A DNA stretch of 64,000 nucleotides, taken from Nocardia mexicana NBRC 108244. GTDB taxonomy: Bacteria > Actinomycetota > Actinomycetes > Mycobacteriales > Mycobacteriaceae. The stretch is taken from assembly GCF_001613165.1 (NCBI RefSeq), contig NZ_BDBV01000024.1:124001-188000 (forward strand), read 5' to 3'. A model generated the notes under the pieces. The model was not told the DNA's origin. It saw only the letters and a list, made by a program, of their open reading frames with translations, and ran no database searches. The translations under genes and the position numbers were made by a program. Shown here piece by piece: positions 25,410 through 34,611 of this stretch (position 1 is its first letter; the number at the start of each line of letters is the position of its first letter).

Positions 25410-25907
25410 ATGATGCACAACCCGACCGCCCCCGGCGACTTCGACCACGCACACCCGGTGCCGCGGCCCGGCGGCGGCACCGCCATCACGGCCGGGGTGC
25501 TCGCCTGCCTCGGCGGCGCGCACCGGCTGCTGAGCGTTATCGTGCTCATTGCCGGGATCGCGATGCTGAGCGACCTCGACGCGGCGGGCGAAACCGACGC
25601 GGTGCGAGCGCTTTTCGGGATCTCGATCCCGTTCTTCCTGATCATCGGTTCGCTGCTGCTGGCCGGAGGCATCCAGATGTTCCGCAGGCAGACATCGGCG
25701 CGTCGGCTGATCGTCGGCGGCTGCGCGATCGACATCGCCTACAGCTTCATCGAGATGGTGACCGTGGCGGCCATCGCGGGAGCCTCGGACGAGTACGGCG
25801 TGATAGGCAGCCCGGTGTTCATCATCCTCACGGCCGTGTTCCCGATCGCCACGATCTTCCTGACCCTGGCGACATCGACCACGCGGTGGCTCGAGTACCG
25901 GGCATAG
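25410..25907 (+). CDS. Small four-helix membrane protein of unknown function
   Basis: 165 residues with an N-terminal soluble, His/Pro-rich stretch and four predicted helices: AITAGVLACLGGAHRLLSVIVLIAGIAML, ISIPFFLIIGSLLLAGGIQM, LIVGGCAIDIAYSFIEMVTVAAIAG and PVFIILTAVFPIATIFLTLA. No family is recognised. GAGGAA lies eight bases before the ATG. The sigma factor gene begins 33 bases downstream, so the two may share a transcript. Confidence 0.8.
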   Translation: MMHNPTAPGDFDHAHPVPRPGGGTAITAGVLACLGGAHRLLSVIVLIAGIAMLSDLDAAGETDAVRALFGISIPFFLIIGSLLLAGGIQMFRRQTSARRLIVGGCAIDIAYSFIEMVTVAAIAGASDEYGVIGSPVFIILTAVFPIATIFLTLATSTTRWLEYRA

Positions 25908-25940
25908 GATTTCCGAGAGACGATCAGGGAGCCGGAACAG

Positions 25941-26612
25941 ATGAGCGCGCCACTCGACCCCGACCAGGCCCGTGATATTTCGTTCGCCAGCCTGCTGCGG
26001 GTGGTGTTGCACGAATGTGCGCAGGCTCCGCTCACGCTGCTCACCGCCGACCCGGGACCGGCCGTCATCCGGATCGCCCGCACCGGTGAGCAGCGCGAGC
26101 AGGCCTTCGCCGAAATGCTGGTGGAGGCATACGAATCCGCGAGCGAGATGCTGCTGGCCCGCATCACCAAGCTGACGCGCAGCCGTGCCGACGCCGACGA
26201 CATCGTGCAGACCGCGTTCATGCGGGTGTACGCGCGCTGGCCGGACCACATCACGGATGTCGAGGGGCTGCGGAAGTACCTGTGGATCACGGCGGAGAAT
26301 CTGGTGAAGGATGCCATGGTCCGGGCCGCGAAGGATCGGGAACGGATGGATTCCGACGGGCACGAACGCCTCTCGGTGCTCGCCGACCATGCCGGCCTGC
26401 CCTTCGACGACATGATCGCGTTGCGGGACATGCTGATCCGGCTCCTGGACACACTGCCGCCGCGGGAACGCCAGGCGGTCATCATCTACACCTACGAGGG
26501 CAACACCTACAAGGAGACCGCCCGGGTGATGGGCGTGGCGGAGGGCACCGTCAAGGGATACGTCCACGACGGGCTGTCGCGCGTCCGGAAATACCTCGAA
26601 GAGGTCGCTTGA
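25941..26612 (+). CDS. Sigma-70-family (ECF-like) RNA polymerase sigma factor
   Basis: 223 residues. Region 2 runs AFAEMLVEAYESASEMLLARITKL, then RADADDIVQTAFMRVYARWPDHI and YLWITAENLVKDAMVRA (about residues 55-125). Region 4 is DTLPPRERQAVIIYTYEGNTYKETARVMGVAEGTVKGYVHDGLSRVRKYL (about 170-220), with a helix-turn-helix. The first ~45 residues have no sigma similarity. A GGGAG stands upstream. It may act with the membrane protein before it, as ECF factors often do with membrane partners, but that protein lacks anti-sigma hallmarks. It converges on the STAND gene with a 3-base gap. Confidence 0.88.
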   Translation: MSAPLDPDQARDISFASLLRVVLHECAQAPLTLLTADPGPAVIRIARTGEQREQAFAEMLVEAYESASEMLLARITKLTRSRADADDIVQTAFMRVYARWPDHITDVEGLRKYLWITAENLVKDAMVRAAKDRERMDSDGHERLSVLADHAGLPFDDMIALRDMLIRLLDTLPPRERQAVIIYTYEGNTYKETARVMGVAEGTVKGYVHDGLSRVRKYLEEVA

Positions 26613-26615
26613 TCG

Positions 26616-29600
26616 TCAGGTCCCGCGGCAGGGGCGGGTGGTGTCGGCGCCGACCGGCAGGGCGTCGCGTTCGGCCGGGGTGTACTCGCGATCGTTGATC
26701 GCACAGAGGCGTTCGAGGACCTCATCGCGATCGAGGTTGATCGCGTACTTGCCGACGCCGCCGCCGAACGCGTATCTGCCGGGATTCAGCAGGTGGAGCG
26801 TATCCCCGAAGACATCCTCGTTCTCGGCCGTCACCTTCACATCGAAAAGCTTCGTCGCGCGATCGAAGTCCCAGATCTCCAGTCCTGCACCGTTGTTCAC
26901 GACCACCAGACCGTCCTTCGTCTCGCCGGCCGGTCGGCCCGCCGGAAACGGCTGGGGGGACACCGATTCCACTCCGGTGTCGAAGTTCTCGATCGTGTTC
27001 TTCCCCGAGTCGTACCGAATGTAGATGCCCGGCACGCCCGGCCTGGCGAACCCTTCTCGCCGGTCGTAACGCTCGCTCTGGTTGACGGGTATCGTGCGGA
27101 TCACGCGCCCGTCCAAGAGATCTCGCACGGTATCGCCGTCGATATTCTCGGTGAAGAACCGATCCTTGTGGGTTGGGACGAGGTGCGCCTGCACACCACG
27201 ATCGACCATCCACCGCAGCTCCTCGACGTCGCGCCACGTCCGCAGGGGCCCACCGAGTTGCTGGCCGTTCGATATCCGCCATCGGGTGACGGTGCCCGCG
27301 TAGAAGAAGGCCAGCTCGTCGTCGCCGGGCTGCATGATGGACGTCGGCGACCTTCGCCCGGGTTCGAGTTCGGGAGGGAAGGGGAGCGAGAACTGCCGCT
27401 CCACGGCCAGCCCGGGTAACGAATAGACGGTAATGCCACCGGCCGTTCCGGCCGTCACGAGATGCCTGCCGTCGGTCGTGATCCAGTAGGCCGCCTCGTA
27501 GGGAGCCGAACCACGCATGGTTATGGCCGTCGAGGTCCGTGCGACTTCCTTGATGGCAGGGGCCATTTCGACGACGCGGATCGTTCCGGTCGCGGTATTG
27601 GGGAGTCTCTCGACCTCCACCACGAACCGGCCGTCCGGACCCCACTGGACAAGTCGGTTCCCGACGGTCGATCCGGCGAAGACGTTCATCTCCGCGATCG
27701 CGACGGCCGGCGCGAACCGGAGCATGCCACTCGGCGTGAACTGCGCCAGCCGGGGGCCGTCCGCGCCGGGCGAAATCAGCACGCTGACACCGGATTTCCG
27801 CCGGATGGTGGCCGCTTGGACGACCGATGCCCGGCCGGTCCGGAGTTCGATCATGTGGACCTGGCCGATCGTATCGGTGGTGAGCGCGCTCGCCGACCAC
27901 GCGTATCGCCCGCTGAGATCGATGTCCCACTCGCAGTCCTCGGTCCTCGTGCCCGAGCCGCGAGGCGTGCGCGTCCGTTCGGCTCCCGTCAGCGCATCCG
28001 CGACGACCAGCTGGTCGTCGGTGCACCCGGCGATCAGACCGGTCGACGTGATCGTGCCGGGCGGCAATTCCCGAATCGGCTGCCCGGTCTGTGCATCGCG
28101 CAGGACATTGCGCTCGGCCCCGGCTCGGACCTCCCGCATCGCGATCATGGTGCCGGTGGGGTCTACGTACCGGGGAAACTGGGCGACATCCGCCAGCGGA
28201 GGTGGGGAGGCAATCGGAACCGGCCGGGCGCCCGCCAGGTCGTACACCTCGAGCAGATCGGTGTGCTCGGCCTGCTCGGGCTCCGCCTGCTGGAGCTGTG
28301 CCCGGTTGAGCCGCACCGCGAGCCGGCGCCCGGCCTCGTCCCAGCCGGTCGACACCCCGTTGTTCAGCAGCGGCGCGGGCTCCGGCGGCCGGACCGCTGC
28401 GGGACCGGTGCGGCTCCGCACGTCCCAGACGCTGACCGCGCCGTCGTCGGTGACCACCGCCAATGCGGCGCCGTTCGGGCTCAGGTTCAGTGCGACAACC
28501 TTCCTGGGGGTCGGCGGGAGCCGCCACGGCACCGGATTGTCGCCGGACAGACCGCTCCAGACCGTGACGTCTCGGTCCTCCGCGACCGCGAATTCCGACC
28601 CGTCCCCGCTTGCCGCGCCGAACGTGGCGTTGTGCCAGAGGTCGGTCCGATAGTCGTCGACGGACGACATCCGCACTTGCTGATACAGCAGGGCGGTCCG
28701 CACGAGCGGGTCGTCCGGCGCATGTCGCGCCGCGGCCTGCGCGAGCTGCAGCGCCCTGTCCAGGTCGGAGTCGGCCACCCGCATGGATTCCTCCGCGAGG
28801 TTGCGTCCCGCCTGCAATCGCAGCTGGGCGGCGCGGGCCTCGCTGCTCCGGTAGGCGAGCACCGCCGTCGTCGTGGCCACGACCACCAGGACGGCGAGCG
28901 CGGCGGCCACCAGCCGCAGTCGCCGCACTTCCCGGCCGCGCCGCCGGCGGCTGGCGGCGATGAACTCCCGATGTGCCTGCGGGACATCGGATTCCCGCGC
29001 CTCCAGCTGCTCCGACGCGGCCTCGAGGGCGGTGCCGCGCAGCAGCGCGTCGGGCTCGCGGCCGCGACGTTCCCAGTTGTCCAGGTCTTGTGCGAGGTGT
29101 TGCTGCCAGGTGCGGAAGTCGCGGTCGGACTGCAGCAGGTCGTGCAGCCGCTCCCAGTTGTCGATCAGCGCCTGGTGCGCGAGTTCGACGGTGTCCGCGC
29201 CGTTCTTGTCGCGGCCGACGACGACCAGGCGATCGAGTGCCAGCCTCCCGGCCACGTCGCGGAGTTCGGGGTATTGCCGCATCGGCAGCACCGATCGGAC
29301 GAATCCGGCGCCGCTGGAGGTCGGCACCGCGAGCAGCTTCAGGAGCCGTTCCGCGCCGGATACCGCGGCGGGATCGGTGAACTGCGCCATCACCTGCTCG
29401 GCTCGCCTGGCGATGGAAACCTCGACGCTGCCGACGTCTTCGTAATCGGCGAGGGTGATCCGGCCGCCGGTGTGCCGCGCCCACAGGTCCGACAGCACCG
29501 ACGCCAGCAACGGCAATCCGCCGGGCTGATCGAAGACCCCATCGATCAGCCGCTCGATGACGGCATCGTCCAGCACCACCCCGGCGCGGCCGGCGGGGCG

Positions 29601-30839
29601 GCTGATCACGTCGCGGAGCTGGGTGCGGCCCAGCGGAGCCACCGCAACCGTTGTGCCGCCGAGGAATTCGGCGAGTTCGGTGTCGAGCAGGTCGTCCAGC
29701 GCGTCCCAGCGCAAGGTGAGCACGATCGCCAGGCGGCCGTCGGCATCGGCGCGGGTGAGCCTGATCAACGCCTGCAGCAGGGCGCGGGCCCGCCGCGGGG
29801 ACGCCGCGGCCAGATCCTCGAACTGGTCGACGAACAGCACTGTGCCGTGCGACGGAAGTCGTTGCAGCAGTTCCGCCGCGGGCGCGTCCGCGGCGTCGGG
29901 CGCGGTCTGCTCGATCAGCCAGGTCGACAGCGGCTCGTCGGTGGCGAGGCCGGATCCGATCGCGCGCACACCGGATGCCGTGGCGGCGTCGCCGCTGAGC
30001 CGGAATGCGGCGACCTCTCGCCCCTGCTGCCGCAATCGCGGTATCACTCCGGCTCGGATCAGCGACGACTTCCCGGTACCGGAACGTCCGACCACCGCGG
30101 CGAAACCGTTGTGCCGCAAGGTCTCCAGCACCCGCGCGATATCGTCGTCGCGCCCGTAGAAGAACTCCGCGTGTTCCTCGTCGAACGGCGCCATCCCGCG
30201 GTACGGGCTCGACAGCAGGCCGGGATCGAGTCGTAGTACCTCGTCGATGGGGAGCATGAACGCGGTGCGGGTGTAGCGGCGGCGGTCGGCGGCGACCGCC
30301 ATTCCGGTCACGGCGTGCGCCTCGGTGTCCCATACCGCGGCGCCGCTGAAACCCTCGGTGATCGGCTGCCCGCCGGTCGCCGCCTGCAACTGCATCCAAC
30401 CCTGGCTCTGCGGGGCACGGAACTCGCCGGACACCCAGACTCCGCCGGGCATCTCGGCCGGGAATCCGAACATCCGGAACTCGCCGCCCCAGGGCTGGCC
30501 GGCGGGCCAGAACGGCAGCGGGGCAACGGAATCCGGGGGCGGTGTGAGGAGCTCCAGAATGGCGATATCGCCGCGGCCGTCCTCGCCGATTCCGGACCAG
30601 TGGCGGACCCGGGCGAGCATCTCGCGCGCCGTCCCCGCCGACGCAAAGTCCACGGCCACGGGCTCTTCCGGTGCCTCACCGCCGGTCGTCTCCCGATTCA
30701 GCGCGGCCGATACGACGTGCGCGCAGGTCGCGATCAGGGTGGGCCGCACCAGGAATCCCGCACCCACCACCTCGCCGGAGGGCGTCAGAATCCGTACGGT
30801 GGCCCAGCCGAGCCGGCCGTTGTCCGCAATCCCTTGCAC
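26616..30839 (-). CDS. Trypsin-like protease fused to nSTAND NTPase and WD40-like propeller
   Basis: 1407 residues. A trypsin-like domain comes first with a full triad: His41 in ATCAHVV, Asp91 in GDIAIL, Ser165 in GFSGAA. Then comes the nSTAND1 NTPase: YRGMAPFDEEHAEFFYGR (213-230), Walker A GRSGTGKSS (251-259), Walker B TVLFVDQFEDL (about 320). A helix RLRLVAAALAVLVVVATTTAV lies near residue 670, and the last ~650 residues form beta-propeller-like repeats (GSEFAVAEDRDVTVWSG, GAALAVVTDDGAVSVWDV). STAND proteins switch on ATP-bound oligomerisation; here a protease would be the effector. GTG 30839 is chosen because GGGAGG lies 8 bases upstream and the protease domain then begins at residue ~10. 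The longer frame to 31793 overlaps the upstream gene and is spurious. Confidence 0.85.
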   Translation of the reverse strand: MQGIADNGRLGWATVRILTPSGEVVGAGFLVRPTLIATCAHVVSAALNRETTGGEAPEEPVAVDFASAGTAREMLARVRHWSGIGEDGRGDIAILELLTPPPDSVAPLPFWPAGQPWGGEFRMFGFPAEMPGGVWVSGEFRAPQSQGWMQLQAATGGQPITEGFSGAAVWDTEAHAVTGMAVAADRRRYTRTAFMLPIDEVLRLDPGLLSSPYRGMAPFDEEHAEFFYGRDDDIARVLETLRHNGFAAVVGRSGTGKSSLIRAGVIPRLRQQGREVAAFRLSGDAATASGVRAIGSGLATDEPLSTWLIEQTAPDAADAPAAELLQRLPSHGTVLFVDQFEDLAAASPRRARALLQALIRLTRADADGRLAIVLTLRWDALDDLLDTELAEFLGGTTVAVAPLGRTQLRDVISRPAGRAGVVLDDAVIERLIDGVFDQPGGLPLLASVLSDLWARHTGGRITLADYEDVGSVEVSIARRAEQVMAQFTDPAAVSGAERLLKLLAVPTSSGAGFVRSVLPMRQYPELRDVAGRLALDRLVVVGRDKNGADTVELAHQALIDNWERLHDLLQSDRDFRTWQQHLAQDLDNWERRGREPDALLRGTALEAASEQLEARESDVPQAHREFIAASRRRRGREVRRLRLVAAALAVLVVVATTTAVLAYRSSEARAAQLRLQAGRNLAEESMRVADSDLDRALQLAQAAARHAPDDPLVRTALLYQQVRMSSVDDYRTDLWHNATFGAASGDGSEFAVAEDRDVTVWSGLSGDNPVPWRLPPTPRKVVALNLSPNGAALAVVTDDGAVSVWDVRSRTGPAAVRPPEPAPLLNNGVSTGWDEAGRRLAVRLNRAQLQQAEPEQAEHTDLLEVYDLAGARPVPIASPPPLADVAQFPRYVDPTGTMIAMREVRAGAERNVLRDAQTGQPIRELPPGTITSTGLIAGCTDDQLVVADALTGAERTRTPRGSGTRTEDCEWDIDLSGRYAWSASALTTDTIGQVHMIELRTGRASVVQAATIRRKSGVSVLISPGADGPRLAQFTPSGMLRFAPAVAIAEMNVFAGSTVGNRLVQWGPDGRFVVEVERLPNTATGTIRVVEMAPAIKEVARTSTAITMRGSAPYEAAYWITTDGRHLVTAGTAGGITVYSLPGLAVERQFSLPFPPELEPGRRSPTSIMQPGDDELAFFYAGTVTRWRISNGQQLGGPLRTWRDVEELRWMVDRGVQAHLVPTHKDRFFTENIDGDTVRDLLDGRVIRTIPVNQSERYDRREGFARPGVPGIYIRYDSGKNTIENFDTGVESVSPQPFPAGRPAGETKDGLVVVNNGAGLEIWDFDRATKLFDVKVTAENEDVFGDTLHLLNPGRYAFGGGVGKYAINLDRDEVLERLCAINDREYTPAERDALPVGADTTRPCRGT

Positions 30840-30907
30840 GCGTCGAACCTCCCGGAGAAGTTCGGCGAGCGTAGCAAGAACGGGGAGGGTGTGACGGAAT
30901 TGTTCTC

Positions 30908-32302
30908 TTACCTCGAAAGGATCTCTTCCACCAGGGATCCGGACATGAGTAACACCAGGACAAGGAACACGATCAGCCCGGCGGGGAATCCCATCTTCCA
31001 CACCAGGGTCGCCACCGTTCCGCCGGCGCCGAGAAGAGGGATCAGGAGCTCGAGAAATCCGAGGAGAGCTCTGCGGACCGCTCGCCTGCGCCGCGGCGGC
31101 GCCGGACTCGGTGGAGCGGGTTTCGGCAGAACGGGTCTCGGCCCGTACCCGACCAGCGTGGGTCGCGGCGGGAAGAACCCCGGCGCGGCATGCCTCGGAG
31201 CGGCACCTCCCGGCGAACCATCCACGGTGAGACCGGAATAGGCGTGCACCATGTCCTCCACGCGTCGATACCGTTCGACCCCCGGCAACCTGTGCACAAC
31301 ACCGGGGGTCTGCTCCCACAGCGCCACCAGGCGCGCCGCCTGCGCTCGCCAACCGGACCCGCCCTCGACCACCCGGCCCTCGAGCGCGATCACGCCGACG
31401 AGCGTGGCGGATTGCGAATACTGCCGCCGCAGGTGGCTCAGATCCCGGAAGCTGTACACGCCGCAGGTGCAGCCGTCGGCCGGAGCTTGATGCGCGGTAC
31501 CCTTGGCGCACTGGGCAATACAAGTTCCGTCGCGCCACGCGGTGCTGGTGTCCCAATCGAACACGGGCTGCAGTTTCCCGCCGTGGACGGTGAACGTCCG
31601 GAGCCCGTAGACGCCGACGATAGGCTCGACGGCGGAATCCGGCTCGGCGGCGGGATCCGCCGAGTCGAGGGGCGTCAACGACCACACGACGCGGAGCACA
31701 TCCGGGATCGGAATCATATGGGCGGAGCGGCCGGCCGTTTGCCGGTCCGGAAACTTCGCCATGCCGATCACCGCGTTCGACCCACCGCGCCACACGGGAG
31801 CACCGCTCCAGCAGGGCGACAACGGTGGCATGCCGTGCTCGATCTGCAGTACCGACACACTCGTCCCCGGCACCGGAGTCCCCAGGGCGCCGTGCGCAAC
31901 ATCGATACCCCAGCCGGTGTCGGTCACGCCCAGCATCCGAAACCGGGTGGCGCCCGTGCCTTCTGTTCCCGCGATCGAGAGTGGACGGGCCCTATCCGGT
32001 GGTGCGGCATCGAGTTCCAGCACGGCGATGTCGCCGCAACCAGGGGAATACTCCGGGACCCAGCCGCGCACCCGGGCGCTCATCGGGCGGCCGGGAATCC
32101 CGCTCCACGGGAAATCGACCGGGACAGGGTCATGAGGTCGCAGCAAGCTGTGCGGATTGGCACCAATTGCCGCCGCGACGCTGCTCACACACGTGGCCAC
32201 CAGCCGCGGACCGACCAGAAATCCGGTACCCACCGACCGATCGGACGAATCCGATATCCGGGCCACCGCCGCGCGATTCCGCGAATCCTGCTCCGTGTAC
32301 AC
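30908..32302 (-). CDS. Trypsin-fold protein lacking the catalytic His, membrane-anchored
   Basis: 464 residues. The first ~200 align with the protease domain of the next gene (GTGFLVGPRLVATCVSSV, CGDIAVLEL, WSGAPVW), with Asp91 and Ser166 kept but Ser40 where the catalytic His should be, so it is probably not a protease. A middle domain (about 230-350: YGLRTFTV, DGTCIAQCAKGTAHQAPADG, CGVYSFRDLSHL, GVIALEGRVVEGGSGWRAQAA) has cysteines spaced as in other actinobacterial proteins of unknown function. A proline-rich linker precedes two C-terminal helices. It lies 68 bases before the STAND protein, in one transcript with the small gene upstream. Confidence 0.82.
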   Translation of the reverse strand: MYTEQDSRNRAAVARISDSSDRSVGTGFLVGPRLVATCVSSVAAAIGANPHSLLRPHDPVPVDFPWSGIPGRPMSARVRGWVPEYSPGCGDIAVLELDAAPPDRARPLSIAGTEGTGATRFRMLGVTDTGWGIDVAHGALGTPVPGTSVSVLQIEHGMPPLSPCWSGAPVWRGGSNAVIGMAKFPDRQTAGRSAHMIPIPDVLRVVWSLTPLDSADPAAEPDSAVEPIVGVYGLRTFTVHGGKLQPVFDWDTSTAWRDGTCIAQCAKGTAHQAPADGCTCGVYSFRDLSHLRRQYSQSATLVGVIALEGRVVEGGSGWRAQAARLVALWEQTPGVVHRLPGVERYRRVEDMVHAYSGLTVDGSPGGAAPRHAAPGFFPPRPTLVGYGPRPVLPKPAPPSPAPPRRRRAVRRALLGFLELLIPLLGAGGTVATLVWKMGFPAGLIVFLVLVLLMSGSLVEEILSR

Positions 32303-32331
32303 GAATCACCTCCGCACTCGGACCGCCGGAT

Positions 32332-32472
32332 TCACCGCGCGGGGGCGGGTTCGCGTGCGGGCACCGGAACCTCCGGTCGCTCCGGACGCTCCGGCTCGTG
32401 CGGAACCGGCAGCACCGGTCGGGTTTCCGGAACCACCTCGATGCGCCGGCGCACCGGCCCGATATCTCCCAT
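32332..32472 (-). CDS. Small proline-rich conserved protein
   Basis: 46 residues: MGDIGPVRRRIEVVPETRPV followed by a Pro/Glu/Arg-rich tail (PEVPVPAREPAPAR). Actinobacteria have short proteins with this M-x-x-I-G-x-x-x-R-x-I-E-V pattern, usually unannotated and next to trypsin-like or NTPase genes, as here. ATG 32472 has AGGGGC upstream. It ends 29 bases before the trypsin-fold gene, so it leads a three-gene unit. Function unknown. Confidence 0.7.
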   Translation of the reverse strand: MGDIGPVRRRIEVVPETRPVLPVPHEPERPERPEVPVPAREPAPAR

Positions 32473-32566
32473 GACTGCCCCTACCCGTCCGACTCGGAAA
32501 CGTGCTGACAGCGGAATCAACCGTGGCAGACCGCGATTGGTTGGGGCGGTGTGAGAGACCGGCTTC

Positions 32567-33511
32567 TCAGTCGCGGGGGAAGGTGATGTTCGTGAGTTCC
32601 TCGGAGAGTTGCCAGACCCGCCGGGCCTCCTCGGTGCTCCGGAGGCGGGAGTAGAGCTGCTGCCTTCCGGGAGGCCCGCCGAGGTGGGCGAATCCGCGCG
32701 GCCCGTAGAACTCGCCGGGCCGGGCGTCGGGGGAGGTGGCGGCGTAGAGGGCGGGGAGTTGCGCGGAGTGGACCGTCCCGAAGAGAATCCCGCGGGCCGA
32801 CAACACGCGGATCATGCGCGCGAGCCCGGTGTCCCGGTCGCGGCCGACCTCGGGGCGGGCGCGGAGCAGGTTCGTCGGGGCGACGCCGGGGTGGGAGAGA
32901 TTGCTGGTGATGCCCCAGCCGTCGGTTCGGCTGCGCCGGTCGAGTTCGAGGCCGAAGAGTCCGAGGGCGATCTTCGACTGGCTGTAGGCCTTGTCGCCGT
33001 CGTAGGAGCGTTCCCAGTTCAGGTCGTTCCAGTTGATGGCGCGTCGGTTCGCCGCGATGCTGATCTGTGAGGTCACGCGTGCGTGACCGGCGCGCAGCAG
33101 CGGCAGCAGGTGGGCCACGAGGGCGAAGTGGCCGAGGTGGTTGGTGCCGAATTGCAGCTCGAATCCGTCGGTGGTCGTCTGCCGGTCGGGCGGGGTCATG
33201 ACACCGGCGTTGTTGATGAGGAGGTGGATCGGCCGGCCGTCCTCGTGCAGGGTCTTGCCGAGGGCCGCGACGGAGGCGAGCGAGGACAGATCCAGCTCGC
33301 GCAGCGACACGTTCGCTCGCGGGGTCGTTTCGCGGATCGTGGCGAGTGCGGCCTCGCCCTTGCGCGGGTTGCGAACGGGCAGCACCACTTCGGCTCCGGC
33401 GGCGGCCAGCCGCGTGGCGAGGCCGAGTCCGATGCCGTCGCTACCTCCGGTGACGACGGCGCGCTTGCCGGTGAGGTCGGGGACGGTGATGTCGACGGAT
33501 GTGCGCGGCAT
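32567..33511 (-). CDS. Short-chain dehydrogenase/reductase
   Basis: 314 residues, classical SDR: cofactor loop [14 protein letters not shown] (about 19-32), LINNAGVM (about 95-102), and the YSQSKIALG active-site stretch (Tyr and Lys present; the catalytic Ser upstream is in TSQISIAA). The C-terminal third is longer than a minimal SDR and resembles protochlorophyllide-reductase-like or retinol-dehydrogenase-like SDRs, in which a broad substrate range is common. AGGAGG lies before the ATG. It is divergent from the XRE regulator at 33743. Confidence 0.92.
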   Translation of the reverse strand: MPRTSVDITVPDLTGKRAVVTGGSDGIGLGLATRLAAAGAEVVLPVRNPRKGEAALATIRETTPRANVSLRELDLSSLASVAALGKTLHEDGRPIHLLINNAGVMTPPDRQTTTDGFELQFGTNHLGHFALVAHLLPLLRAGHARVTSQISIAANRRAINWNDLNWERSYDGDKAYSQSKIALGLFGLELDRRSRTDGWGITSNLSHPGVAPTNLLRARPEVGRDRDTGLARMIRVLSARGILFGTVHSAQLPALYAATSPDARPGEFYGPRGFAHLGGPPGRQQLYSRLRSTEEARRVWQLSEELTNITFPRD

Positions 33512-33742
33512 GTGCTCCTCCTGGGTCGTGGCGTCACCTCCATCCTGTGGAAGACGGCGGCCCGATCCAGGGCCGCTCGATCCACTGATCAGGAAGTCCT
33601 GTCTCCGGCATGCTCCGCGGCGGTCCGTGCTCGAGCCCGGACGGCGCGCCGTGAAGGGTGGATCGACGAGCCGTGGCTGCCGGACCGCGCCGACGGTAGA
33701 AATATGACATCGAAGCAGGCACGCACGGTGACGGAGGCGCGC

Positions 33743-34585
33743 ATGGTGATCGATCGGGTCGGACTGGCGGAGTTCCTGCGGCGCCGCCGAGCAGCGCTGC
33801 AACCCGAGGACGTCGGCCTTCCGCGGGGACAGCGCCGACGGACGAGCGGGCTGCGGCGGGAGGAGGTGGCCGCGCTGTGCCACATGTCGACCGACTACTA
33901 CGCGCGGCTGGAGCGGGGGCGCGGGCCGCAGCCGTCGGAGCAGATGACGGCCGCCATCGCGCAGGGCCTGCACCTCTCTCTCGACGAGCGCGACCATCTG
34001 TTCCGGCTCGCCGGACAGGCCCCGCCCCCGCGCGGCGCGGGCGGTGAGCACATCGGTCCCGGCTTGCTGCGCATCCTCGACCGGCTGCACGACACTCCCG
34101 CGGAGATCGTCACCGAACTCGGTGAGACGCTGCGGCAGACCTCGCTCGGCGTCGCGCTCACCGGCGACCTGACCGCCTACAGCGGCCCGGCCCGCAGCAT
34201 CGGCTACCGATGGTTCACCGACCCCGCCACGCGACAGCTCTACGCCCCCGACGACCATTCGTTCCTCACCCGCATGTTCGTGTCGGGTCTGCGCGCGGTG
34301 GTCACGCTGCGCGGTCCCCACTCTCGCGCGGCCCACTACGCCGACCTGCTGCTTGCGCAGAGCGCGGAGTTCCGTCGGGTGTGGGACGACCACGAGATCG
34401 GCGTCCGGCCCCATGCGGTGAAACATTTCGTCCACCCCGAAGTCGGTGCGTTGGAGCTGAACTGCCAGACCATGGTAGATCCGGACCAGTCGCATATCCT
34501 GCTCGTCTACACCGCGGTGCCCGGCAGCGAGAGCTACGAAAAGCTGCAGCTGCTGTCCGTGATAGGAGCCCAGGCCCGACGCTGA
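33743..34585 (+). CDS. XRE-family regulator with MmyB-like ligand domain
   Basis: 280 residues. An N-terminal HTH ([20 protein letters not shown], then [35 protein letters not shown]) is followed by the PAS-like MmyB domain: [33 protein letters not shown], and the ending [21 protein letters not shown] and [23 protein letters not shown]. This pair of domains is common in actinobacterial regulators that control a divergent oxidoreductase, such as the SDR at 32567-33511. GTG-rich upstream sequence leaves two starts; ATG 33743 has GGAGG five bases upstream, ATG 33704 is less supported. Confidence 0.93.
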   Translation: MVIDRVGLAEFLRRRRAALQPEDVGLPRGQRRRTSGLRREEVAALCHMSTDYYARLERGRGPQPSEQMTAAIAQGLHLSLDERDHLFRLAGQAPPPRGAGGEHIGPGLLRILDRLHDTPAEIVTELGETLRQTSLGVALTGDLTAYSGPARSIGYRWFTDPATRQLYAPDDHSFLTRMFVSGLRAVVTLRGPHSRAAHYADLLLAQSAEFRRVWDDHEIGVRPHAVKHFVHPEVGALELNCQTMVDPDQSHILLVYTAVPGSESYEKLQLLSVIGAQARR

Positions 34586-34611
34586 GGCCGCGCAGCAGGT
34601 CGTGGTGATCG

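Noticed and set aside
26722..30399. A 1225-codon frame on the same strand as the STAND gene
   Set aside because: Arg/Gly-rich out-of-frame reading of a real gene; no domain. The STAND frame has all motifs.
30840..31793. The upstream part of the STAND frame
   Set aside because: It overlaps the trypsin-fold gene in another frame; GGGAGG and the alignment with the partner protein support GTG 30839.
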